Shown here one piece after another: positions 1-9,109 of a stretch of DNA of 64,000 nucleotides. A program made the position numbers and the translations under genes. Location of the stretch: the NCBI GenBank assembly GCA_947382645.1, contig CANDAE010000014.1:1-64000 (forward strand). The letters are read 5' to 3'. The DNA is from Suilimivivens sp009774465 (GTDB lineage Bacteria; Bacillota; Clostridia; Lachnospirales; Lachnospiraceae). The notes beneath the pieces are model-generated. The model was not told the origin of the DNA and made no database searches. It was given only the letters and a program-made list of their open reading frames with translations. Every line of letters begins with the position of its first letter. Within the stretch, counting starts at the first letter, position 1.

Positions 1-182
1 GCTTTCAAAATGTGAAACTCGATTACAAAACGGGAAAGCCGGTTTGCAATTAACCAAACAGGGGTAGAGCAGCCTGCATAAGAACAAAATTTCCCTCAAA
101 ATAAGTAAAATTTCCCTTATTGATGCAAACCTGTTGTTTACAGTGTAAAATAACGCAAAGGAGCAGCAGGGGGGCAGCGATT

Positions 183-2189
183 ATGGGAAAAACAATCAAA
201 GGGAAGCTTTCGATCAGTGTGATTTGTATTGTTGCAGTAAGTATTGTTTTGACAACAGTGGGGATTGTGACAGTTGCGGGAAAACGTTTGATTCAGGATC
301 AGACACAGGCGCTGCAGCTTAACGCTGATAAATATGCAGAGGAAATTAACACATGGATTGAAAATGAAAAGATGCTTGCAGAAGGGGCTGCAAACAGTAT
401 TGAGGCAGCAGGCAGCACCTCGGATGATTTGATTCAGTCAGTAGTGGATACTTACGCCGAAGGAAGATCGGAACTTTTAAATTTATATTGTGGAACAAGA
501 GACAGCAAATTTCTTCAATCAAATAAAGAAGCGGAAATACCGGAAGGATATGATCCTGTGCAGCGTGGCTGGTATCAACAGGCAGCGCAGGAGGGAAGAA
601 CAATTGTAACAGATCCCTACTGGGATGTGATTACCAATCAAATGTGTACTACCATAGCATCACCTGTGTACATATATGGAGAGCTGGCAGCAGTGATCGG
701 ACTGGATGTAACGTTAGGTACGGTCACTGATCTGACCGGCAGCATCAATTTTGAAAAAGGAGTATACGGATTTTTAATAGACAGCAATGGGCAGTATGTA
801 GCTCATAAGAACAAAGACTATGAGCCAACTGAGAATGAAGCAGTTCTGGTTACGGATATTATGCCGGGGCTTGCAGGACTAATCAATGGAACTGCTGCTG
901 ACATAGTAAAGCTTACAGATTATGATGGCAGTGAATGCTATTTTGCAGCATCTTTGATTGCAGGAAGCAGCTGGAAACTGGGAGTGGCGGCACCCACCGC
1001 TAATGTGAAAAATTCTCTTGGCGCAATGGTTATGGTTGCCGCTGTCATTGCACTTGTAATCATTGTCCTTGTAACAGGGTTTATGGCCTGGCTGATCGGA
1101 AGAATGCTGGAGCCGATACAGATGCTGAAGCAGTTTGCATCCGGAGATTTTTCTGAAAATCCCGTTATTGAAAAAAATAGTAAAATCCCAAAAGAATATA
1201 AAAATGAAACGGAACAAATCAGGACTGCTACCATAGAGGTAAAGCAGCAGATTCGGGGGATTATTTTAAGCACCAAAGAAAAGGCGGAAAATATAGGAAC
1301 CATTGCAGAAGGCACTTCTGAAAAAATGACGGTTCTGACAAATAATATTTCCAATATTTTAAAGGCGGCAGTTCAGGCAATGGAACAGACTGTTCAGGCA
1401 AGAGAGCTGGCAGAACAGATCAGCCAGACTGGCCGGGAATTAGGGCTGGTAGTGGAAAATGTGGCCCAAAAAGCGCAGGAGGCATCCATTCAGTCCGGGG
1501 ATATTATGAATCGTGCCGGAAAACAACATGCAACTGCAGAAAAGTCAGGCAAAGAGGCAGTGGCCCTTTATGATGAAACAAAAGGCGAGCTGGAAAAGGC
1601 AATTGCAGACAGCCAAAGAGTGCGGGAAATAGATGCGCTTACAGAAGAAATCCTTTCTATCAGTTCCCAGACCAATCTTTTGGCCTTAAATGCATCTATA
1701 GAGGCTGCAAGGGCAGGGGAAGCAGGAAGAGGCTTCGCGGTGGTTGCCGGGGAAATCAGCCAATTGGCGGAACATTCCAAAGAAGCAGTAGGAAAGATTC
1801 GTCAGGTTACGGAAGATGTAGTGCAGAACGTGTCCTTTTTGTCTGAAAGCGCTCAGAAGCTGTTAGGATTTATGAACGAAAAAGTGATGGAAGATTATAA
1901 GGGTATGACGCAGCTGGCACAGATGTATAGACAGGACGCAGTATTTTACAGTGATATTTCCAGCAATTTAGGGGAAGCCTCCAAAGAATTGCATATGGGC
2001 ATGGAAGGAATTAATGATTCTATCCATTCTATAACAACCCTTGTGCGGGAAAATGCCGAAGCCATGCAGAATATGGAAACCTCGGCAGAGAACTCCGATG
2101 AAAATTCCAGAGCAGTACTTGGCCAGACAGAAGAACTATTCCGGTTAAGCACTCTGTTAAATCAGACAGTAGCCTCCTTCAAGGTATAA
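183..2189 (+). CDS. Methyl-accepting chemotaxis protein with Cache sensor
   Basis: Membrane chemoreceptor that senses an extracellular ligand and controls the CheA kinase. A first membrane helix (about residues 9-33) is followed by an extracellular Cache-like sensor containing the RGWYQQA and DPYWD motifs typical of dCache domains. A second helix (about 279-306) leads into a short HAMP-like linker. The cytoplasmic signalling hairpin carries the family signature SSQTNLLALNASIEAARAGE at about residue 493 and following. At 668 residues the length is normal. The start at 183 is chosen because the membrane helix begins right after it; codons upstream of it add an unlikely charged, Cys-rich extension. 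The ligand cannot be read from sequence. No other chemotaxis gene lies nearby. Confidence 0.93.
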   Translation: MGKTIKGKLSISVICIVAVSIVLTTVGIVTVAGKRLIQDQTQALQLNADKYAEEINTWIENEKMLAEGAANSIEAAGSTSDDLIQSVVDTYAEGRSELLNLYCGTRDSKFLQSNKEAEIPEGYDPVQRGWYQQAAQEGRTIVTDPYWDVITNQMCTTIASPVYIYGELAAVIGLDVTLGTVTDLTGSINFEKGVYGFLIDSNGQYVAHKNKDYEPTENEAVLVTDIMPGLAGLINGTAADIVKLTDYDGSECYFAASLIAGSSWKLGVAAPTANVKNSLGAMVMVAAVIALVIIVLVTGFMAWLIGRMLEPIQMLKQFASGDFSENPVIEKNSKIPKEYKNETEQIRTATIEVKQQIRGIILSTKEKAENIGTIAEGTSEKMTVLTNNISNILKAAVQAMEQTVQARELAEQISQTGRELGLVVENVAQKAQEASIQSGDIMNRAGKQHATAEKSGKEAVALYDETKGELEKAIADSQRVREIDALTEEILSISSQTNLLALNASIEAARAGEAGRGFAVVAGEISQLAEHSKEAVGKIRQVTEDVVQNVSFLSESAQKLLGFMNEKVMEDYKGMTQLAQMYRQDAVFYSDISSNLGEASKELHMGMEGINDSIHSITTLVRENAEAMQNMETSAENSDENSRAVLGQTEELFRLSTLLNQTVASFKV

Positions 2190-2211
2190 AATATTTTTTA
2201 TAAAACCTCTT

Positions 2212-2255
2212 AAAACAGTCAGTTGAAGCATTTTGCTCAACTGGCTGTTTTGTCT
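2212..2255 (+). terminator. Intrinsic terminator after the chemoreceptor
   Basis: An imperfect stem pairs AAAACAGTCAGTTGA with TCAACTGGCTGTTTT around a short loop and runs into a T-rich stretch, 22 bases after the stop codon. Confidence 0.75.
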
Positions 2256-2356
2256 GTATTCCAATATTTTGATAGTGTTTTTTTAAAGGATATTGTATGA
2301 TATTCATATGGAATCAGTTTCACAGTCTTTGACAAAGAAGGGAAAGAAATCATTAT

Positions 2357-4564
2357 ATGAATAAAAAAACAGGAAAAGAAAAAATACTATTTCTGTTTTT
2401 CATTCTTGCATTACTTGCAGGATGTTGCAGGAAAGAAGAAATTGCCGAAGAAAGCAGCGAAGAGGTTTACATAGCAGAATATCAGATTTTTCAGATGGGA
2501 GAAAATAGCCCATATTTGTCTGTGTTTGATGAAAATGGTGGGATTTTCTTTGCCGGATGCGGAAAAGACAGGAATGGGCAGTTGTATTTTCTGGAAGCAG
2601 GGCAGAGAGAGCCAGAAGAAATTGAGACAGGGATTTCGGCGCAAACCTGGATAACAGGGATGAATCTTGATCGAAGTGGAAATCTGCTTTTGGCATGCAG
2701 CCAATATGAAGAAAATTTAGAGCTATTTGAATTAAAAAAGGTATCTGCTGATGGCAGTGTGATTCAAAGTCTTGATCTGACTGAGATTTTTCGAAATATT
2801 CCGGGCTTTGAGGCAGGCTGTCTTGCAGGGGACGGTCAGGGAAATTATTATATTGGAGACAAAAAGAAGCTGTATCTGATCAGTCCGGAAGGAAAATTAA
2901 TAAACACATTGGAAATGGAAGTAAGCATAGAAGACCTTTTTTGGACAAAAGAAGATAACCTGCTGTTTGCAAGGCTGTCAAATGGCACAATCGCTGAAGT
3001 CAGAGAAGATAAATTTACAGTAAAGAATCTTGACAGCCATATGAAATTTGGACAGGGAATTTATACTGGTGGAAAAGAAACGGAACTGCTTTATTCACAG
3101 GGGGATGCACTCTATGCATGCAACGTGAAGGATGAAGAGCCAAATAAGGTTTTAAACTGGACAGACTGTAATATAAACAGCGCATGCCTGCAAAGTTTTG
3201 TGATGCTGGAGGATGGCAGAATTGCCGCCTTTTCCGTACAGAATGAGGGGCAGGGAGAATGTGAAGTGGCTTTGCTTACAAAGACGCCGAAAGAGAATGT
3301 TCCGGAAAAAACGGTTATCACTTATGGATGCGTGTATCCCAGTAGCCTGCTTTGTGCGCAGGTTGTAAGATTTAATAAGCTGAATACACAGTATCATGTT
3401 GAGCTGAAACAGTATACTGAGGGCAGCATGGATATAAATGAGGCAAAGGATATTCTACGTATGGATATTCTTTCCGGCAATGCACCGGATCTTCTTGACA
3501 TAGGAGTGGGCTTTTCGGAAGAAGATCACTTTGCATTGATAGAAGCGGGAGCGCTGGAGGATTTGACGCCTTATTTTGAAAAGGAAACAAGAATTCACAG
3601 AGAAGATTATCTGGAGCAGGTACTTGAGGTATATCAAAGAGAGCAGGCGCTTTATGCGATTATGCCCACATTTGGGCTGTATGGACTTGTGGGAAAAGAG
3701 GAGGTTATTGGAGAGCGGAACATACTTAGTCTGGAGGATTTGACGTCTCTTTACAGGGAATATTATGGGGATAAAAAACTGGTGCAGGGATTTGGCAGAA
3801 GGAAAATGCTGGAAGTTCTCTGCCAGTTAAATATGGATAGATTTGTAGATGGACAAACCGGTGAATGCCATTTTGAAGAGGAGTCTTTTATACAGATTTT
3901 GGAACTGGCAGGACGCTTTGGCAGGGAAGATAAACAGGCTGGACTTGAGCAGGTTAGAAATGGTGAAGTTCTTTTTATGGAGGCATCCCTTTTATCTGTT
4001 TCAGACTTTCAATATTATGAGTATCTGTTTGGAGAACAGGTGCGTATCATTGGGTATCCTGCTGACGGGGAGAATGGTCTTATGGCACTTCCCTGTGTTT
4101 CCGTGTTGTCAATGAATAAGCAGTCCCAAAACAAAGAAGGCGTATGGGAATTTATCTGTTTTCTTTTGGAGGAAGATCAGCAGGCGGAATTAGGAAGAAG
4201 CGGTGCCCAAGGAATTCCGGTTAAAAGAAGTGTAATTGAGGAGCTGTGCGAAGAACAGATGGAAATAGAATATGAGGAAGATGAAGAGGGAAATCTTCAG
4301 GAAAGAAGCAAAACAAGCTGGAAAATTGATGATATGGTTATAAAATATTATGCGGTGACCAGGCAGGAGGCGGATTATTTTAAGGAACTGCTGGAGCAAA
4401 TAGGAAATTCCTGCGACACAGGTATGCGGCAGGGACTGCTTACCATCATACAGGAGGAGGCAGAAGCTTATTTCGAGGGCGTAAAGCCGGCTTGGGAGGC
4501 AGCCAGAGTCATTCAAAACAGAGCGCAGAATTATATAAATGAAACAGCTTCACATACCGGATAA
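2357..4564 (+). CDS. Large extracellular solute-binding lipoprotein
   Basis: Predicted lipoprotein: a short hydrophobic signal ends in a lipobox (LLAGC, Cys23). Residues of roughly 40-310 look like repeated beta-strand segments with GNLLLA- and GNYYIGD-type motifs, as in propeller or PQQ-like folds (inference). From about 320 onward the sequence resembles a family 1 solute-binding protein, for example the stretch with GNAPDLLDIG and the later GVWEFICFLL. At 735 residues it is far longer than a plain sugar-binding protein. No permease or ATPase lies next to it, so it may be a sensor or an orphan binder rather than part of a linked ABC importer. The substrate is unknown. Confidence 0.75.
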   Translation: MNKKTGKEKILFLFFILALLAGCCRKEEIAEESSEEVYIAEYQIFQMGENSPYLSVFDENGGIFFAGCGKDRNGQLYFLEAGQREPEEIETGISAQTWITGMNLDRSGNLLLACSQYEENLELFELKKVSADGSVIQSLDLTEIFRNIPGFEAGCLAGDGQGNYYIGDKKKLYLISPEGKLINTLEMEVSIEDLFWTKEDNLLFARLSNGTIAEVREDKFTVKNLDSHMKFGQGIYTGGKETELLYSQGDALYACNVKDEEPNKVLNWTDCNINSACLQSFVMLEDGRIAAFSVQNEGQGECEVALLTKTPKENVPEKTVITYGCVYPSSLLCAQVVRFNKLNTQYHVELKQYTEGSMDINEAKDILRMDILSGNAPDLLDIGVGFSEEDHFALIEAGALEDLTPYFEKETRIHREDYLEQVLEVYQREQALYAIMPTFGLYGLVGKEEVIGERNILSLEDLTSLYREYYGDKKLVQGFGRRKMLEVLCQLNMDRFVDGQTGECHFEEESFIQILELAGRFGREDKQAGLEQVRNGEVLFMEASLLSVSDFQYYEYLFGEQVRIIGYPADGENGLMALPCVSVLSMNKQSQNKEGVWEFICFLLEEDQQAELGRSGAQGIPVKRSVIEELCEEQMEIEYEEDEEGNLQERSKTSWKIDDMVIKYYAVTRQEADYFKELLEQIGNSCDTGMRQGLLTIIQEEAEAYFEGVKPAWEAARVIQNRAQNYINETASHTG

Positions 4565-5044
4565 ATAAATTTCTCTGGAAAAATAAAGCAGGCTGCCAAT
4601 CAGCTTTCCGGCGGCAGTGGCGGCGATTGCCAACCCAATTCCATGCCTAAAGCCGATTCTTCTTGCAAAAATAGGGATGGAGTCAAGCATTTCTGCAATT
4701 GCAAGAGCAAGGCAGCCTACAAAGATTCCGGCAAAAAATCCAAACAGGCACAGAAAACCATTGCCTGCAAATTTCCAGACAGAAGCGGTATTGGCTCCAA
4801 AGGGCTGCCTTGTAAGCACCCATTTTCCGATTTCCCCGTATCTGCCGAATACACTGAAAAATCCGCATGTCAGAGTGCCGAACACTACAGCTTCTTCTAA
4901 AAGAAAAACCTTTTTTGCCACATGCATTTTCCCGGCAAACCTTGGAATCATTCCTACGGATACCAAAACGGTAAAAACGCCGGCAGATGCCAAAAGGCCG
5001 AAGCTAAGTCCACAGGTACCTAAAAAAATCTGTTTAAGAAGCAT
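4550..5044 (-). CDS. spoVAB: Stage V sporulation protein AB
   Basis: Integral membrane protein of the SpoVA group, which moves dipicolinic acid into the forespore and out again during germination (family knowledge). The start KQIFLGTCGLSFG and the segment VGMIPRFAGK match the SpoVAB family, and several hydrophobic segments span most of the chain. The start at 5044 is chosen because the frame is preceded by a GGGAGGG ribosome site in the end of spoVAA; an ATG 33 bases further upstream has none. It overlaps the 3' end of spoVAA by 11 bases, indicating translational coupling. Its stop overlaps the convergent lipoprotein gene by about 15 bases. Confidence 0.88.
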   Translation of the reverse strand: MLLKQIFLGTCGLSFGLLASAGVFTVLVSVGMIPRFAGKMHVAKKVFLLEEAVVFGTLTCGFFSVFGRYGEIGKWVLTRQPFGANTASVWKFAGNGFLCLFGFFAGIFVGCLALAIAEMLDSIPIFARRIGFRHGIGLAIAATAAGKLIGSLLYFSREIYLSGM

Positions 5045-5675
5045 CAATTGTTTTTCCCTCCCTGTCGGCTGTTTCAATCAGCGCTTTATTTACATCTGTC
5101 TCATATACACGCATTTCCACTTCAATTGGAGTGGGATCTTTTGTAATCCGCCTGCCGCCAATGTGGTTGAAAAACAGGATGATGCCTGCTGCAAGTCCAA
5201 TCGAATAAGAGACTTCCAGAATGCTGTACCCGTCGGTGGGATATCCCATGACCTGCTCATAAACTTTGGAAAAGATTTTATTGATGCCTATATCGTTGTG
5301 GAAGGCCATTATGGTGAAGCCTGTGCCGAAAAAGCTGATTGCCGCGACAAAGATCATTTTAAGCCATTGCACAGGTCCTTTATGTCTGTTTACGTTTACC
5401 AGTTCGATTAAAGTGGCATTTTCTCCAATATTTTCCACACTGACGCCGGGACATTCCTTTTCAATCAGTTCTATTACTTTAAGAATGCTGATTACCTGGC
5501 GTTTTTTTTCTTTTTCATGAAACTGGTGTACTTTCAGGGACTTTGCTTTTGCACAAACAGATTTATCTGCACAATAAAGGGAGGCAATGTCTTTGACACA
5601 CACGTGTTCTTCCATTACCTCCGCATTTTGTTCTGCTTTTAAATACAAAACCAGATTTGCCATGTTTCTAACCAT
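5034..5675 (-). CDS. spoVAA: Stage V sporulation protein AA
   Basis: First gene of a two-gene spoVAA-spoVAB unit. The N-terminal half is soluble, with the CVKDIASLYC segment typical of SpoVAA. The C-terminal half has two hydrophobic helices (about residues 118-139 and 160-185). At 213 residues the length is as expected. The promoter upstream matches the forespore sigma-G/sigma-F pattern (separate entry), which fits the known late forespore expression of spoVA genes. spoVAC and spoVAD are not in this window and spoVAE lies 6 kb away on the other strand, so the classical spoVA operon is split here. Confidence 0.9.
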   Translation of the reverse strand: MVRNMANLVLYLKAEQNAEVMEEHVCVKDIASLYCADKSVCAKAKSLKVHQFHEKEKKRQVISILKVIELIEKECPGVSVENIGENATLIELVNVNRHKGPVQWLKMIFVAAISFFGTGFTIMAFHNDIGINKIFSKVYEQVMGYPTDGYSILEVSYSIGLAAGIILFFNHIGGRRITKDPTPIEVEMRVYETDVNKALIETADREGKTIDAS

Positions 5676-5705
5676 CTCTTTCTTTTTCCTGAAAAATATA
5701 TAGAC

Positions 5706-5735
5706 TAGTATGGCCTTTTTGCTTTTCTTTTATTC
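5706..5735 (-). promoter_or_regulatory. Sigma-G/sigma-F-like promoter for spoVAA-spoVAB
   Basis: Read on the minus strand: GAATA (5735-5731), an 18-base spacer, then CATACTA (5712-5706). This fits the published sigma-G pattern GHATR-N18-CATNHTA at every defined position. It lies 30 bases upstream of the spoVAA start and just past the end of the preceding gene. Confidence 0.75.
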
Positions 5736-5738
5736 TTT

Positions 5739-6821
5739 TTATTCTAATATAAACTGCATTAAAACCGGATCATGGTCTGAAAATTCGTATCCCCAGTCCA
5801 TGTGCTGGTAATAATTGACGCTGACATTGTCAGAGACAATGAATCCGTCCAGGGTGACGGTATAAGTGGTCTGAGGATCATAAGGCTCATCAGCACTGCG
5901 GCAGGTATTATGGGCAACTGCTTCTTTGTCTTTTGCATCATCCAAAGCCATATGAAAGCCGTCTGGAAGTGTTTCCCGTGGGAAAGGATAGGCCCATTCC
6001 GGTGCATTTTCCTGATCGTCTTCTTTCAGGTTATGATTGAAATCACCGCCGCAGATGACATAATTACCCTTTGCATAATCGGCCTCCATATCCCCGTAAA
6101 GAGTAGAAAGCTGGGCCTGTCTTATTTCATCACTTCCCCCATAAGCTGAAGTATGCACATTATAAATACACAGTTGCCGCCCATTTTCAGTGGGAATTCT
6201 GGATATGGAGTAGCACCTGTCCAGATCAACCAGTTTGCTGAAGGATTCTGATATGGGCAGACTTCGGCGCATACTTTCCGTAATTTCTGCACGGGAATAA
6301 ACTGCAAGTCCGCTTTTATTTGCGCCATGCGGTTCCCAGGGAGGAAAAAATAAGAAAGGAGAGTCGTAAGCCTGGGCATAATCATAATAATATCCTTTTA
6401 AAAACTGGTTTAAAAGCTCCAGTTCATTCACATGGTAAGAGCGGGTACCGTCAACATCAATTTCCTGTAAAAGAACAAAGTCAGGACTCACATCCGTAAT
6501 GATTTCTCCCATTCCACAGACTGCGGCGATCAGGCTTTCTTCATCCTTTGCCCAGGAGGACTTTCCTCCATCCATAAAAAAGCTGTAATCTTTCCGATAG
6601 GCGCCAAAGCCGATATTGTATGACATGATGAAATATGCGCCGCCCTGGGTAAGGGCAAAATCTTCATCAAAATGAGAATTTTCGCCGTTTCTTTTGACTT
6701 CAAGAGTCAAATTATCCGGAAGACGATAGTAGGAGCCAAAAACATATCCGGCATAAGCGCCGAATGCAGCAACAATTATAAGTAAGACAATCATGATTCT
6801 TTTAATTATTTTTTTCTTCAA
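5739..6821 (-). CDS. Membrane-anchored endonuclease/exonuclease/phosphatase-family protein
   Basis: Metal-dependent phosphoesterase fold of the EEP (DNase I-like) family. One N-terminal membrane helix puts the catalytic domain outside the cell. The catalytic landmarks are present: LLQEIDVDG (metal Glu), YNVHTSAYGG, GGDFNHN and the C-terminal SDHDPVLM. The TTG at 6821 is preferred as start because AAGGAG lies 10 bases upstream of it; the ATG at 6857 has no ribosome site and adds a charged tail. The substrate could be a nucleic acid, phosphoinositide or sphingolipid-like phosphodiester; sequence alone does not decide. Confidence 0.85.
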   Translation of the reverse strand: MKKKIIKRIMIVLLIIVAAFGAYAGYVFGSYYRLPDNLTLEVKRNGENSHFDEDFALTQGGAYFIMSYNIGFGAYRKDYSFFMDGGKSSWAKDEESLIAAVCGMGEIITDVSPDFVLLQEIDVDGTRSYHVNELELLNQFLKGYYYDYAQAYDSPFLFFPPWEPHGANKSGLAVYSRAEITESMRRSLPISESFSKLVDLDRCYSISRIPTENGRQLCIYNVHTSAYGGSDEIRQAQLSTLYGDMEADYAKGNYVICGGDFNHNLKEDDQENAPEWAYPFPRETLPDGFHMALDDAKDKEAVAHNTCRSADEPYDPQTTYTVTLDGFIVSDNVSVNYYQHMDWGYEFSDHDPVLMQFILE

Positions 6822-6975
6822 TTTGCAATTTCTCCTTATGATTTCGCGCTGATTCATTTGATATTCATTATTATAAGGCAGAATTCCTAAAATAACAATT
6901 CCGGTTTTGAAGAGAAGAAATAGATTGAAAAATAGAAAAAAGCCGATTACAATAGATAAGTATGGAGGATTGCAT

Positions 6976-7203
6976 ATGCGGCAGATGGAGTTTAAGATGG
7001 AGCGTCCCGGCCTGTTAAAAGAGGGGGATGAAATTACAGTGACGGAAGGAGTGCTTCCCAGTAATTATTATTATACCATTGATCCTGCTTTGGCCATGTC
7101 AGGAAATGTTCCGTTCAGAGAAAGACTGCTTGCCCGAAAAGGCAAGGTGATAAGCGTTGTTCAAAACGAGCGTGGTTTTTATGTAACAGCAGAATTTGAG
7201 TAA
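6976..7203 (+). CDS. Small conserved-looking protein, unknown function
   Basis: A 75-residue soluble protein that I do not recognise. The start at 6976 is fixed by GGAGG eight bases upstream; the open frame continues further up but has no ribosome site. The chain is charged, has no membrane segment or Cys, and includes EGDEITVTEGVLPSNYYYTIDP, cut here at the Pro, followed by a basic stretch and a short beta-rich end. It lies 38 bases before ridA on the same strand and may be co-transcribed with it. Confidence 0.7.
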   Translation: MRQMEFKMERPGLLKEGDEITVTEGVLPSNYYYTIDPALAMSGNVPFRERLLARKGKVISVVQNERGFYVTAEFE

Positions 7204-7241
7204 TTAAAATTGAGTAATTTAAAGAAAAGGAGATAAATATT

Positions 7242-7619
7242 ATGTTAACTAAAGTATCAACCAAAAAAGCGCCGGCAGCCATTGGGCCCTATTCTCAGGG
7301 AATCATTGCAAATGGATTTTTATTTGCATCAGGGCAGATTCCAATTGTTCCTGAAACAGGAGAAATCGCCCAGGGAGATATCCTTGTTCAGGCACAGCAG
7401 GTAATGAAAAATGTGAGTGAGATTTTAAAAGAAGCAGGAACCGATTTTGAAAATGTGGTTAAAACCACCTGCTTTTTAGCACAAATGGATGATTTTGCAG
7501 CATTTAACGGTGTTTATGAAAAATATTTTACCGGTAAGCCTGCAAGAAGCTGTGTTGCGGTAAAGGAGCTTCCCAAAAAAGTACTGTGTGAAGTAGAAGT
7601 GGTTGCAGTGGTGAAGTAA
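7242..7619 (+). CDS. ridA: RidA family enamine/imine deaminase
   Basis: A 125-residue YjgF/YER057c/UK114 protein. The family landmarks are present: KAPAAIGPYSQGI near the start, the ASGQIPIVPETGEI turn, and the closing KPARSCVAVKELPKKVLCEV, which contains the Arg that binds the substrate carboxylate. RidA hydrolyses reactive 2-aminoacrylate and other enamines made by PLP enzymes. An AAGGAG site precedes the ATG. It is followed by a shikimate-kinase-like gene after 9 bases. Confidence 0.92.
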   Translation: MLTKVSTKKAPAAIGPYSQGIIANGFLFASGQIPIVPETGEIAQGDILVQAQQVMKNVSEILKEAGTDFENVVKTTCFLAQMDDFAAFNGVYEKYFTGKPARSCVAVKELPKKVLCEVEVVAVVK

Positions 7620-7628
7620 GGTTTTGTG

Positions 7629-8126
7629 ATGAAAAATAATATTATTTTAATTGGAATGCCCGGCTGCGGCAAAAGTACGGTAGGAGTGGTGCTTGCCAAA
7701 AAGCTGGGCTTTCAGTTTGTAGACAGTGATCTTGTGATTCAGGAGCAAAGCGGAAAACTGCTTTACCAGTTGATTGAAGAATTGGGGGAAGCAGGTTTTC
7801 TTGTGCTTGAAAATCAAATTAATACAAAAATATGTGTAGACAAATCGGTGATTGCCACTGGCGGGAGCGCTGTGTACGGAGCGGAAGCCATGCGCCACTT
7901 TAAGGAAACAGGGACGGTGGTTTATTTAAAGCTTCCCTTTGAAGAACTTGAAGTGCGGCTGGGAGATCTTCATAAGCGGGGCGTGGTGATCAAGGAAGGG
8001 AGCAGCCTTAGGGAGCTTTATGAGGAGAGAATTCCTCTTTATGAGAAATATGCGGACATTACAGTTGACTGCAGTGGTATTGATTTAAGAAACGTGATGG
8101 AAAAGATTGCGGAAGAATTGGAATAA
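7629..8126 (+). CDS. Shikimate-kinase-like P-loop kinase
   Basis: Best match by eye is shikimate kinase (AroK): Walker A GMPGCGKST at residues 9-17, the DSD pair, the LID arginine (KRGVV) and the late RIPLYEKYAD substrate-site Arg. Two usual features are off. The FRxxE motif that supplies the first shikimate-binding Arg reads FLVLE, and the GGG loop reads GGS. It may be a diverged shikimate kinase or act on another small substrate. No other aromatic-pathway gene is nearby. A GTG directly precedes the ATG at 7629 and could also serve as the start; both have only a weak ribosome site. Confidence 0.75.
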   Translation: MKNNIILIGMPGCGKSTVGVVLAKKLGFQFVDSDLVIQEQSGKLLYQLIEELGEAGFLVLENQINTKICVDKSVIATGGSAVYGAEAMRHFKETGTVVYLKLPFEELEVRLGDLHKRGVVIKEGSSLRELYEERIPLYEKYADITVDCSGIDLRNVMEKIAEELE

Positions 8127-8170
8127 GAAGCAGAATAAATAGTGTTTATGGAAATGAGGTTTACATAACG

Positions 8171-9109
8171 ATGAAAAAAGCGGCATTGGGAAGCAGCCTT
8201 CTGTTATTTTTGGCAGCATTTATCTGGGGAGTTGCTTTTGTGGCACAAAGCATAGGGATGGATTACATGGGGCCCTGTTCCTTTAATGGAGCAAGGTTTT
8301 TGATGGGAAGTCTGGTTCTTATGCCTTTGATAATTTTCCGCAGAAGAAAGAAAAATGGGGACGACGAAAAGGGGCAGAAAAAAGATACAGACAAAAAAAA
8401 CGCTGTGCTGGGAGGCATCTGCTGCGGCCTGGTGCTTTGCTTTGCATCACTTCTTCAGCAGATAGGTATTCAATATACAACAGTAGGCAAAGCAGGGTTT
8501 ATCACCACATTATATATTATTATTGTTCCCATTATGGGAATCTTTTTGAAAAAAAGGGTATCCGGAAGAGTGTGGATTGGTGCGCTGCTTGCAGCTTTTG
8601 GCATGTACTTGCTGTGTATGAGTGAAAAGCTTGCCTTAAGTAAGGGGGATGCTTACGTGTTTGCCTGTGCAATCCTGTTTTCCATTCATATTCTGGTAAT
8701 TGATTATTTTTCACCCAAAACAGACGGGGTGGAACTTTCCTGCATACAGTTTTTGACAGCAGGAATTATCTGCAGCGGGATAGCTTTCGCGGTGGAAAAG
8801 CCGGTTCTTCAAAGCTTTATAGATGGAATCATTCCCCTTGCATATGCGGGAATTATGTCCTGTGGGGTGGCGTATACGCTTCAGGTGGTAGGACAAAAGG
8901 ATACCGATCCTACGGTAGCGTCTTTGATTTTATCAATGGAATCAGTGATTTCCATGCTGGCAGGATGGGTGATTTTAGATCAGGCGTTAAATAAGCGGGA
9001 ATTGCTTGGATGCGCTCTGGTATTTGGTGCAGTTATTTTAGTTCAACTGCCGGATAAGAAAAAGAAAGGTGAGGAGATTTCTTCCGTGGAGGATGAGAAA
9101 TATGTTTAA
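8171..9109 (+). CDS. EamA/DMT-family transporter
   Basis: A 312-residue, ten-helix membrane protein of the drug/metabolite transporter superfamily. The two EamA halves are visible, starting FLAAFIWGVAFVAQSIG and AYVFACAILFSIHILVIDYF, and the second ends with the usual SVISMLAGWVILDQ. A Lys/Asp-rich loop sits between helices 2 and 3. The substrate is unknown; family members export amino acids, nucleosides or drugs. The 3' end overlaps the alpha-glucosidase start by 8 bases, indicating coupled translation. Confidence 0.9.
   Translation: MKKAALGSSLLLFLAAFIWGVAFVAQSIGMDYMGPCSFNGARFLMGSLVLMPLIIFRRRKKNGDDEKGQKKDTDKKNAVLGGICCGLVLCFASLLQQIGIQYTTVGKAGFITTLYIIIVPIMGIFLKKRVSGRVWIGALLAAFGMYLLCMSEKLALSKGDAYVFACAILFSIHILVIDYFSPKTDGVELSCIQFLTAGIICSGIAFAVEKPVLQSFIDGIIPLAYAGIMSCGVAYTLQVVGQKDTDPTVASLILSMESVISMLAGWVILDQALNKRELLGCALVFGAVILVQLPDKKKKGEEISSVEDEKYV

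Noticed and set aside
1..120. Possible riboswitch or end of an upstream gene
   Set aside because: Two frames stay open to stops at about 53 and 66, but neither peptide is recognisable. AAAATTTCCCT occurs twice (about 88-119), yet no known riboswitch core is visible. Too little sequence to call.
4617..5411. Plus-strand open frame of 264 codons
   Set aside because: It runs antisense to spoVAB and spoVAA, has no ribosome site and reads as low-complexity shadow sequence; the minus-strand genes have clear family matches.
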